Assembly: GCA_045591315.1 (NCBI GenBank)
Contig: JAZNSN010000016.1
Span: 1-14,628, forward strand
Direction: 5' to 3'
Origin: HGM04593 sp045591315
GTDB lineage: Bacteria > Bacteroidota > Bacteroidia > Bacteroidales > Bacteroidaceae
DNA length: 14,628 nucleotides
The position numbers were made by a program, and so were the translations under genes. Below, one piece after another: positions 7,346 to 12,218 of the stretch. The notes under the pieces are model-generated. The model was not told the origin of the DNA and searched no databases. It saw only the letters and a list, made by a program, of their open reading frames with translations. Numbering within the stretch: position 1 is the stretch's first letter; each line of letters opens with the position of its first letter.

Positions 7346-7759
7346 ATGATTGCAAAAAAATCTTTTGAGCTGTTGCTTATGCTGTTTGTGATGTATCTGT
7401 TCCCGGCGTGTAACGAAACCGAGAACGAGTGGCCACCTTATGCCGGCTACGAGTGGCATGCACCGTACAATGGCGATTCCCTTTGTCTGAAGCTGGAAAC
7501 CAACGAAATAGTCACTCTCTCTTTGGCATCGGAGCATCGGCCCTTGTCAACAAGAAACTACAGGACACATCGTGGCAAGTTCCTGTTCGACAGTCTGGAG
7601 GTTGAATTAGGTGAAATCTCATATAGATTGGAATACGCGCTTTTTACTCCAACTTTTGAAATGGTGGTCTATGGCGATTCGTTCAATGCCGTGTGCGATA
7701 CTGCACTTATGGAGTGGAGCTTGCCTTTCACGCTTGTTACAGAAGCATTGCCCCGCTGA
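7346..7759 (+). CDS. Small putative lipoprotein, no recognised family
   Basis: This 137-residue protein has a lipoprotein-type signal. A basic start (MIAKKSFE) is followed by a hydrophobic core (about 8-19) and the lipobox FPAC, with Cys22 as the predicted lipidated residue. The mature part has no motif I recognise. It is rich in aromatic and acidic residues with alternating beta-strand-like segments (EIVTLSLAS, FLFDSLEVELGEISYRLEYAL, TFEMVVYGD). It contains two further cysteines (Cys47 and Cys117) that could form a disulfide. It is probably a small periplasmic or outer-membrane-anchored beta protein. It has its own likely promoter, and its 3' end overlaps the convergent pgeF gene by 23 bp. 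A function cannot be given. Confidence 0.7.
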   Translation: MIAKKSFELLLMLFVMYLFPACNETENEWPPYAGYEWHAPYNGDSLCLKLETNEIVTLSLASEHRPLSTRNYRTHRGKFLFDSLEVELGEISYRLEYALFTPTFEMVVYGDSFNAVCDTALMEWSLPFTLVTEALPR

Positions 7760-8525
7760 ATATTCTGCCCGATTCTATGCCTAGCCGGCGTGCCGAAAAG
7801 AACCTCTCATGCTCCTTGTATGTGCATACGGCAGCAATATGTATGTTCTTGTCGCCTATCCCGCACGATAGCAGTTGCTGCCTGTTGGCTTCCCAGAGGT
7901 CTATATGCCATTTCTCGCCGCCATCGGCAGTAGGGTAGCGTTTGGCAATCCCCTCCATGCCAAAACCGTTTTTTTTGAATCTTTCATAGACCTCATCGCC
8001 CACCTCAAAGGAATCAAGCGAGATTCCGGGCCCGATAATGGCTTTAATCTCTTCGGGACGGCAGCCGTAGCTGCCGGTCATCGTTGCGACTGTCTTTTCT
8101 GCAATCCGGGCAACGGTTCCTCGCCACCCTGCGTGTGCTGCTGCAACAACACCTCTTCTATTGTCGTACATCAAAATGGGAATGCAGTCGGCTGTGGAAA
8201 CGCCTATACACGTTCTCTTCAGTTCTGTAACCACTGCGTCAATGCCATGCAGCAGCTTGCTTTGCTCCTCGGCCGGCTTTTGCATGAACAGCTCGTCTAT
8301 CACCAGCACTTTGTCGCCGTGAGTCTGCCTGGGCAACAGCAGCCGGTGGTCCTCTATGCCCAGTTTTTTACATAGCTGTTTGCGACATTCCGCCACATGA
8401 GCCGGGCAGTCTCCGCAATAACCGGTGATGTTGAATCCGCCATAATTGCCAGAGCCTTCCCCACGCATTGTGGAAAAGGCTCTGGTTCCTGTTCCAATAT
8501 TGTATTCAAGCAATTCCAATCTCAT
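7737..8525 (-). CDS. pgeF: YfiH/PgeF-type multicopper-like purine nucleoside phosphorylase (laccase-domain protein)
   Basis: This belongs to the YfiH/LACC1 family. Its members were first called polyphenol oxidases and later shown to act on purine nucleosides; in E. coli the protein also edits peptidoglycan precursors. It is 262 residues, the usual size. Conserved zinc/active-site motifs are RQTHGDKV (His69), STADCIPI (Cys114), AAAHAGWRGT (His131), IGPGIS, and CTY...FFSARR near the C-terminus. The chosen ATG gives MRLELLEYNIGTGTRAFST, normal for the family. The gene starts 19 bp after the yafQ-like toxin stop on the same strand. No separate promoter is visible in that gap, so it is probably read from the toxin-antitoxin promoter. 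Its first 29 codons resemble the fragment at 9171-9257. Its 3' end overlaps the convergent lipoprotein gene. Confidence 0.93.
   Translation of the reverse strand: MRLELLEYNIGTGTRAFSTMRGEGSGNYGGFNITGYCGDCPAHVAECRKQLCKKLGIEDHRLLLPRQTHGDKVLVIDELFMQKPAEEQSKLLHGIDAVVTELKRTCIGVSTADCIPILMYDNRRGVVAAAHAGWRGTVARIAEKTVATMTGSYGCRPEEIKAIIGPGISLDSFEVGDEVYERFKKNGFGMEGIAKRYPTADGGEKWHIDLWEANRQQLLSCGIGDKNIHIAAVCTYKEHERFFSARRLGIESGRIFSGAMLL
8449..8485 (-). promoter_or_regulatory. Hairpin inside the pgeF coding start
   Basis: In the mRNA sense this is a 16-bp stem (14 Watson-Crick pairs, two G-U pairs) with the loop AAUGC, covering codons 14-26 of pgeF. The same hairpin with changed but still paired bases occurs in the pgeF fragment at 9188-9222. 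It may affect translation of pgeF or serve as a recombination site; neither is shown. Confidence 0.5.
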
Positions 8526-8544
8526 AAGTGCAATGCTGACAGCA

Positions 8545-8817
8545 TTATTTGAATAGTTCGGAATGAGTACCTAAACGTACCAGTTTTATTATGTTCTTTT
8601 CAGGGTCTAGCCATATCAGCAACAAATCATTCTCAATATGGCATTCCATAAAGCCTGCATAGTCGCCAACTAATTTATGCGGTTTGTATTTTTCAGGCAA
8701 CATTCCCTCTTCCTCCAACAGCTGAAGTACCTCTTTAAGATGTATTATTTTGTCTGGTTTGTTCTGTATTCGCTTCAAGTCCTTTTTGAACTGGCTTGTG
8801 ATTTTGAGTGTAAACAT
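8545..8817 (-). CDS. YafQ-family type II toxin (RelE superfamily mRNA interferase)
   Basis: This 90-residue protein of the RelE/ParE fold is close in pattern to E. coli YafQ, a ribosome-dependent endoribonuclease. The C-terminal half aligns well, with the segments HKLVGDYAGFMECHIENDLLLIW and RLGTHSELF. The YafQ active-site positions appear as His47, His60, Asp64, His85 and Phe89, so the toxin looks catalytically intact. The neighbouring YafQ Trp is Leu65 here. It begins 1 bp after the antitoxin stop (TAG-G-ATG), the tight arrangement expected of a toxin-antitoxin pair. Target and cleavage specificity cannot be read from sequence. Confidence 0.92.
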   Translation of the reverse strand: MFTLKITSQFKKDLKRIQNKPDKIIHLKEVLQLLEEEGMLPEKYKPHKLVGDYAGFMECHIENDLLLIWLDPEKNIIKLVRLGTHSELFK

Positions 8818-8818
8818 C

Positions 8819-9070
8819 CTATAAAGAGCTAATCAAGGTTTCAAGATTATCAGCAGCCAATGTTTCAAGTTCACGTTTCTCTCTTGCTTCGCGCATAGCT
8901 TTAATGGTGAGCTTGTTGGGATTGTTATATACAACTTCCATCAGTACACTCTCCACGTAGTTGTTCAAGCTACGGTTCTCTCTTGCCGCAGCCTCTTTCA
9001 GTTTTGCAAGCAACTCAGTGCTTAAACGAAATGCCGTCTGTTTTCGGTCCAATACTGCATCCATAATCAA
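8819..9070 (-). CDS. Ribbon-helix-helix antitoxin of the YafQ-type module
   Basis: This is an 83-residue antitoxin. Residues 10-16 (KQTAFRL) form the DNA-contacting strand, followed by helices STELLAKLKEAAARE and SLNNYVESVLMEVVY. This is an Arc/MetJ-like fold used by DinJ/RelB-type antitoxins. The C-terminal third (about 50-83) is charged, with alternating Lys/Arg/Glu, and is expected to wrap the toxin. The gene precedes the toxin by 1 bp. Translation may begin at 9070 (MIMDAV) or at the second ATG at 9064. Upstream TATAAC repeats overlap the promoter, suggesting autorepression by the antitoxin or complex. The exact subfamily name is uncertain. Confidence 0.88.
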   Translation of the reverse strand: MIMDAVLDRKQTAFRLSTELLAKLKEAAARENRSLNNYVESVLMEVVYNNPNKLTIKAMREAREKRELETLAADNLETLISSL

Positions 9071-9076
9071 TTTATT

Positions 9077-9123
9077 ATATAACTGTTATATTATTTAATG
9101 CAAATATATAACACTTGTATAAC
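9077..9123. promoter_or_regulatory. Likely antitoxin operator: TATAAC half-sites
   Basis: ATATAAC-T-GTTATAT (9077-9091) is a perfect 7-bp inverted repeat. Further TATAAC half-sites lie at 9107-9112 and 9118-9123, giving four half-sites over 47 bp that cover the start region and the -7 to -33 interval. This is the layout expected for cooperative ribbon-helix-helix binding. It is an inference from pattern and position. Confidence 0.5.
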
Positions 9124-9131
9124 ATAAACAA
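9101..9131 (-). promoter_or_regulatory. Promoter of the toxin-antitoxin operon
   Basis: On the minus strand, TTG (9131-9129), a 20-bp spacer and TATATTTG (9108-9101, a full TAnnTTTG match) fit the Bacteroidetes consensus. The predicted start near 9095 gives a leader of about 25 nt to the antitoxin ATG. It probably also drives pgeF downstream. Confidence 0.65.
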
Positions 9132-9170
9132 GGAAAAATAAAAAGAGTTGATGTTTTTTAAGTTTTTAAG

Positions 9171-9257
9171 GAACCCACCATAATTGCAGCAGCCTTTCCC
9201 ACGTATTGTGGAAAAGGCTGCTATGCTATATCCTGTTTTGTATTCTAATAACTTCAT
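9171..9257 (-). pseudogene. Second, diverged copy of the first 29 codons of pgeF
   Basis: Read on the minus strand from the ATG at 9257, it encodes MKLLEYKTGY, then AAFSTIRGKG and NYGGF. Over the 27 residues from LLEY to NYGGF, 17 are identical to the start of the intact pgeF at 8525. Homology stops sharply after the GGF codons. The frame then runs through A/T-rich DNA and the toxin-antitoxin promoter to a stop at 9075, so no functional enzyme can be made. At about 63% identity this is not a recent duplication. It could be the original 5' end displaced by insertion of the toxin-antitoxin unit, or an end brought in with that unit. Confidence 0.8.
9188..9222 (-). promoter_or_regulatory. Hairpin in the pgeF fragment
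   Basis: In the sense strand this is a 15-bp stem with one G-U pair and the loop AAUAC. It corresponds to the hairpin at 8449-8485. Three outer base pairs differ between the two copies yet remain complementary, so the pairing rather than the sequence is kept. Confidence 0.5.
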
Positions 9258-9302
9258 ATTATCCGCAACCCGCAGGGCACAGCGACAAAAGCCGCAGGTT
9301 TA

Positions 9303-9380
9303 GATAATGCTGGTAGTAATTGGTCACGCGAAGCACAGACGAAGTTTGTGCCGCGTGGGTTACGGCAAGGCAGCATTATC
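9303..9380. repeat. Palindromic REP/MITE-like element
   Basis: Perfect 10-bp terminal inverted repeats (GATAATGCTG at 9303-9312, CAGCATTATC at 9371-9380) enclose a strong inner hairpin. The inner arms are CACGCG + GCACA (9325-9337) and TGTGC + CGCGTG (9347-9357). It carries no open frame of its own. A related inverted-repeat stretch (AACC...GGTT, 9267-9300) lies just before it. It is probably a non-autonomous short repeat. Confidence 0.55.
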
Positions 9381-9384
9381 AATG

Positions 9385-9450
9385 AATCTCAAAATATCGC
9401 GAAATAAGAGATTTCTCACATCTGTTCGAAATGACAAGTACGCGATTATC
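9385..9450. repeat. Dispersed repeat, copy 1
   Basis: The first 36 bp match 11679-11714 with three differences. The ends are imperfect inverted repeats (AAATATCGCG near the left end, CGCGATTAT at the right end). Its middle is shorter than that of copy 2. Such sequences with 'CTCACA...GAAATGACA' are familiar as scattered short repeats in Bacteroides and Prevotella genomes. It contains no gene. Confidence 0.65.
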
Positions 9451-9453
9451 TTT

Positions 9454-9591
9454 GCTTTCTTCTCTCTCCTTTCTCCTTTCTTCTCTCTCCTTTCTCCTTT
9501 CTCCTTTCTTCTCTCTCCTTTCTCCTTTCTCCTTTCTTCTTTCTCCTTTCTCCTTTCTCCTCTCTCCTTTCTCCTCTCTCCTTTCTCCTTT
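9454..9591. repeat. Heptanucleotide tandem repeat (CCTTTCT)n
   Basis: There are about 19 consecutive 7-bp units of CCTTTCT with variants TCTCTCT, CCTCTCT and TCTTTCT, and a partial unit at each end. One strand is pure pyrimidine, so all reading frames stay open and create spurious Arg/Lys/Glu-rich or Ser/Leu/Phe-rich frames. The variants are themselves arranged periodically (TCTCTCT every three or four units in the left half), pointing to higher-order duplication. It lies outside any gene, more than 100 bp past the stop of the TonB-domain gene. Confidence 0.9.
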
Positions 9592-9597
9592 GACAAC

Positions 9598-9663
9598 CTT
9601 TGCTGTTCGCAACCCGCGCGGTGCAACTTGCAGCTGCACTACGCGCGACCTGTTGCTGCAAAG
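9598..9663. repeat. Long imperfect palindrome, REP-like
   Basis: Nested arms pair in order: CTTTGC/GCAAAG (9598-9603, 9658-9663), GCAAC/GTTGC (9609-9613, 9652-9656), CGCGCG/CGCGCG (9615-9620, 9642-9647) and TGCA/TGCA (9622-9625, 9635-9638). Its CGCAACCCGCGCGG core (from 9609) resembles the minus strand of 9352-9366 and the plus strand near 9264, suggesting one repeat family. It lies 36 bp past the stop of the TonB-domain gene and might also work as its terminator, but no T-tract follows. Confidence 0.6.
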
Positions 9664-9699
9664 GCTGTCGAAGCTTTCAGCTTTCTCTTTTCTCTCCCC

Positions 9700-10323
9700 T
9701 CACCTTCCTGGGCGGAATGTCATGCTCATTCTGTACTGGCGCTCCTTGCCGTTCTTGATCTCCTTTGCAGCGTTCCACTTAGGCATCAGCCCGGCAACAC
9801 GCATAGCCTCGTTGTCCATGTACTTGTTGCCGCTGCTTGTGGCAACTGCAATGTTGCTGACAGTGCCGTCGGGCGCGATAGTCATCTCTATTATAACTTT
9901 GCCGTGTGCACGTACAGCCTTGCACTCTTCGGGATAACGCTTGTTTTTACGTATGAAATCCCTTACAGCTCTCTCGCCGCCGGGGAACTTCGCAATGTCG
10001 TTGTTGTCGGAGAAATCAAGCCTGGTCTTGTTCCCGCTCTCATTCTCCGGCACCTCATCTACAGCGGTAGTGTCATTCTTCTCTTGTGCGATTTTTCTAA
10101 CCTCTTGTGGGTTTTTTTTTGGTGCAGGGTTCTCCTTCTTGTTGGTCTTTATTTGCTCTCTCTCATTGCTTTTTGCGGTATTCATGGCATTGCCGTCCAT
10201 TCTCTTTAGTCCTGTCGGCTTGTTTATCGAGTCGGCCGGAACTATGGCAGATTGCCGCATGCCGTTACCGGCATTGGCGTTCAATGTCAAGAGCATAAAT
10301 AATATAATGTATGCAACTTTCAT
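9700..10323 (-). CDS. Secreted TonB C-terminal-domain protein
   Basis: The frame is open further upstream, but I choose the ATG at 10323 because it gives a clean signal peptide (MKVAYIILFMLLTLNANA, predicted cut before Gly) and lies 22 bp after the metY stop. The upstream part would run into metY. The 207-residue product has a low-complexity polar linker (about 25-110) rich in Lys, Asn, Glu and Pro. A TonB_C domain (about 112-207) follows, with the FPGGERAVRDFIRKN start, RYPEECKA and GKVIIEMTIAPDGTVSNI. TonB couples inner-membrane energy to outer-membrane transport. Many Bacteroidetes encode stand-alone TonB_C proteins whose roles are unclear. The hydrophobic start could also be an uncleaved anchor. 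It is probably co-transcribed with metY, a functional link that is not obvious. Confidence 0.82.
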   Translation of the reverse strand: MKVAYIILFMLLTLNANAGNGMRQSAIVPADSINKPTGLKRMDGNAMNTAKSNEREQIKTNKKENPAPKKNPQEVRKIAQEKNDTTAVDEVPENESGNKTRLDFSDNNDIAKFPGGERAVRDFIRKNKRYPEECKAVRAHGKVIIEMTIAPDGTVSNIAVATSSGNKYMDNEAMRVAGLMPKWNAAKEIKNGKERQYRMSMTFRPGR

Positions 10324-10345
10324 GATGCTTCTTCTGCTGAGAGGT

Positions 10346-11629
10346 TTAAATCGACTGCAATGCCTGTTCAATGTCAGCAATGATATCCTCGGCATCTTCA
10401 ATTCCCACCGACAAGCGAATGAGGTCGGGGTCGATGCCTGCTGCCAGCAGCTGCTCGTTGCTCAACTGGCGGTGTGTGTGGCTTGCCGGGTTAAGCACAC
10501 ATGAGCGGGCATCGGCAACGTGTGTTACTATCGCAATGAACTTAAGGCTGTCCATGAAGCGTATCGCATCTTCCTTATCGCCTTCTACAGCGAAGGCCAT
10601 GACACCGCATCCGCCGTTAGGCACATACTTCTGCGCGAGCTCATAATATTTGCTGCTTTCAAGGCCGCAGTAGTTTACCCATTTTACTTTTGGGTGCTTC
10701 TCAAGGTACTCGGCAACCTTTTGTGCATTCTCGCAGTGGCGTGGCATACGCAGGTGCAGTGTTTCAAGTCCCAGGTTCAACAGGAACGCATTTTCAGGTG
10801 CCATCATCGCTCCCAGGTCGCGCATCACCTGCGAAATCATCTTAGTTATGTAGGCAGCTCTGCCGAAGTTCTTTGTATAGACAAGGCCGTGGTAGCTCTC
10901 GTCGGGCTCGGTGAGGCATGTGAACTTCTCGTGCTGTGCCTCCCAGTCGAAGTTGCCGCTATCGACGACGCAGCCGCCTACAGCTACTGCATGGCCGTCC
11001 ATGTACTTTGTGGTGGAGTGTGTGACAATGTCGGCTCCCCATTCGATAGGACGGCAGTTCACCGGTGTGGCAAAGGTGTTGTCAATGATGAGGGGTACTC
11101 CGTTGCGGTGCGCAATTCCGGCGAACTTCTCAATGTCGAGCACATTCACGCTTGGGTTCGAGATTGTCTCGCCGAACAGGGCCTTTGTGTTTGGGCGGAA
11201 CGCCTTTTCTATATCCTCGGCCGGAGCGTCGGCATCGACGAATGTGACCTCAATGCCCATCTTCTTCATGGTCACGGCGAACAGATTGTATGTACCGCCG
11301 TAGATTGTGGTAGCCGACACGAAGTGGTCGCCGGCCTGACAGATGTTGAGTATGGCGTAGAAGTTCGCGGCTTGTCCCGAAGAGGTCATCACTGCGCCCA
11401 CACCGCCCTCAAGGGCTGTAATCTTTGCGCCTACTGCATCAACTGTAGGGTTCTGCAAGCGGCTGTAGAAGTAACCGCTGTCCTCAAGATCGAACAGGCG
11501 TGCCATCTGCTCGCTTGTCTCATACTTGAATGTTGTGCTCTGGTATATCGGTAGCACGCGTGACTCGCCTTTCTTCGGCTGCCAGCCGCCCTGCACGCAT
11601 AATGTTCCTGTGCTTAGTTTCTTTGTCAT
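10346..11629 (-). CDS. metY: O-acetylhomoserine sulfhydrylase (PLP-dependent)
   Basis: This is a Cys/Met metabolism PLP enzyme of the gamma family, 427 residues. MetY makes homocysteine directly from O-acetylhomoserine and sulfide. Visible motifs are the N-terminal STGTLCVQGGW, YSRLQNPT (55-62, phosphate-binding Tyr/Arg from the partner subunit), SSGQAA (83-88), Tyr110 that stacks on PLP, Asp183 in IIDNTFATP, and the Schiff-base lysine Lys208 in THSTTKYMDGH. The C-terminal SCVLNPASHTHRQLS and LIRLSVGIED are typical of MetY rather than MetB or MetC. The long form above 420 residues also favours MetY. It is followed by the TonB-domain gene after 22 bp. Upstream lies a 589-bp spacer with a dispersed repeat. 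A -7-like TATCTTCG on the minus strand at 11814-11807 is a weak promoter candidate. Confidence 0.93.
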   Translation of the reverse strand: MTKKLSTGTLCVQGGWQPKKGESRVLPIYQSTTFKYETSEQMARLFDLEDSGYFYSRLQNPTVDAVGAKITALEGGVGAVMTSSGQAANFYAILNICQAGDHFVSATTIYGGTYNLFAVTMKKMGIEVTFVDADAPAEDIEKAFRPNTKALFGETISNPSVNVLDIEKFAGIAHRNGVPLIIDNTFATPVNCRPIEWGADIVTHSTTKYMDGHAVAVGGCVVDSGNFDWEAQHEKFTCLTEPDESYHGLVYTKNFGRAAYITKMISQVMRDLGAMMAPENAFLLNLGLETLHLRMPRHCENAQKVAEYLEKHPKVKWVNYCGLESSKYYELAQKYVPNGGCGVMAFAVEGDKEDAIRFMDSLKFIAIVTHVADARSCVLNPASHTHRQLSNEQLLAAGIDPDLIRLSVGIEDAEDIIADIEQALQSI

Positions 11630-11672
11630 AATATTAGAGGTTTTTTTGTTTATTCTTTAATTAAGGCTGGTT

Positions 11673-11786
11673 CGATATAATCTCAAAATATCACGAAATA
11701 AGAGATCCCTCACACAAGGTTGCCTTTGGCCCCTTTGGGCGGCGAACTCCGTTTCGGGATGACAAACACGCGATATTTCAATATCG
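11673..11786. repeat. Dispersed repeat, copy 2
   Basis: This is the longer version of the repeat at 9385-9450. Nested terminal inverted repeats are visible: CGATAT/ATATCG (11673-11678, 11781-11786) and AAATATCACG/CGCGATATTT (11686-11695, 11769-11778, one mismatch). The middle contains a G/C-rich insert (about 11715-11750) absent from copy 1. It lies 44 bp upstream of the metY start, so it may sit within or next to the metY promoter region. It has no coding capacity and looks like a MITE-type element. Confidence 0.65.
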
Positions 11787-12117
11787 GGCTCATGCTAATT
11801 ATGTTGCGAAGATAGCAATAATAGTTGAAAAATGTTTTTACGCATGCCGTTTATTAACGGTAATTAAGAAGCTGCTTTATAAAAATTGTTATATAGAGAC
11901 TAAATGCCGGTATTCTTTAAAGAATGGAGATGTTTCGTGTTAAGTTTATTCCTTTATTTTTTAGTTGGCCATTTGCTTGCAGCCGGTTCCGAATCGCCTT
12001 TTTTTTTGAACAATTAAGCATTTTTATTGTTCTTGTTTTAAATATAAGACTTTTGTGTTAAAAAAGACGGCTTCTGTAGTTTTTTGGGGAAACGTCCTTG
12101 AAAAAATGGTTTATTTT
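11787..12117. other. A/T-rich divergent spacer between metY and the secreted protein gene
   Basis: No gene is visible on either strand. Small structures present are CCGTT-TATT-AACGG (11847-11860) and the perfect 14-bp palindrome ATTCTTTAAAGAAT (11912-11925), which could be an operator but has no assigned factor. T-runs at 11999-12006 lack a stable stem. Confidence 0.5.
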
Positions 12118-12148
12118 TTTGATAATATATTGATTTTGACTAAATTTG
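12118..12148 (+). promoter_or_regulatory. Consensus Bacteroidetes promoter of the secreted protein gene
   Basis: TTTG (12118-12121), a 19-bp spacer and TAAATTTG (12141-12148) match the TTTG-N19-TAnnTTTG consensus fully. The predicted start near 12155 gives a leader of about 64 nt, and the sequence before the ATG is A/T-rich (TTAATTATTAATAACAA), typical of strong translation starts in this phylum. High expression is plausible. Confidence 0.8.
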
Positions 12149-12218
12149 CACCGCTTGAAATACCCGGAATGGGGACGCTTGTTTTGAATTTTCTTAACTA
12201 CTTAATTATTAATAACAA

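Noticed and set aside
9075..9257. 60-codon minus-strand frame as a real gene
   Set aside because: Only the first 29 codons resemble pgeF; the rest is A/T-rich and runs through the toxin-antitoxin promoter, so it is treated as a gene fragment.
9454..9591. CRISPR array
   Set aside because: The unit is 7 bp, with no spacers of unique sequence and no cas genes; it is a simple tandem repeat.
9360..9661. Three overlapping minus-strand frames rich in Gly-Glu-Arg-Arg-Lys
   Set aside because: All three frames of the same 7-bp repeat stay open, so the repetitive peptides are by-products. None has a credible start or family.
9307..10209. 300-codon plus-strand frame
   Set aside because: It runs through the palindrome, the dispersed repeat and the pyrimidine heptamer array and then antisense to the TonB-domain gene. 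The Leu/Ser/Phe repeats come from the 7-bp array, which has no stop codons in any frame.
10324..10401. Longer N-terminus of the TonB-domain protein
   Set aside because: It would overlap the end of metY and hide the signal peptide internally; the ATG at 10323 gives a normal secreted protein.
10520..11554. 344-codon plus-strand frame
   Set aside because: It lies entirely antisense to metY, which has a full set of PLP-enzyme motifs; the frame is a shadow.
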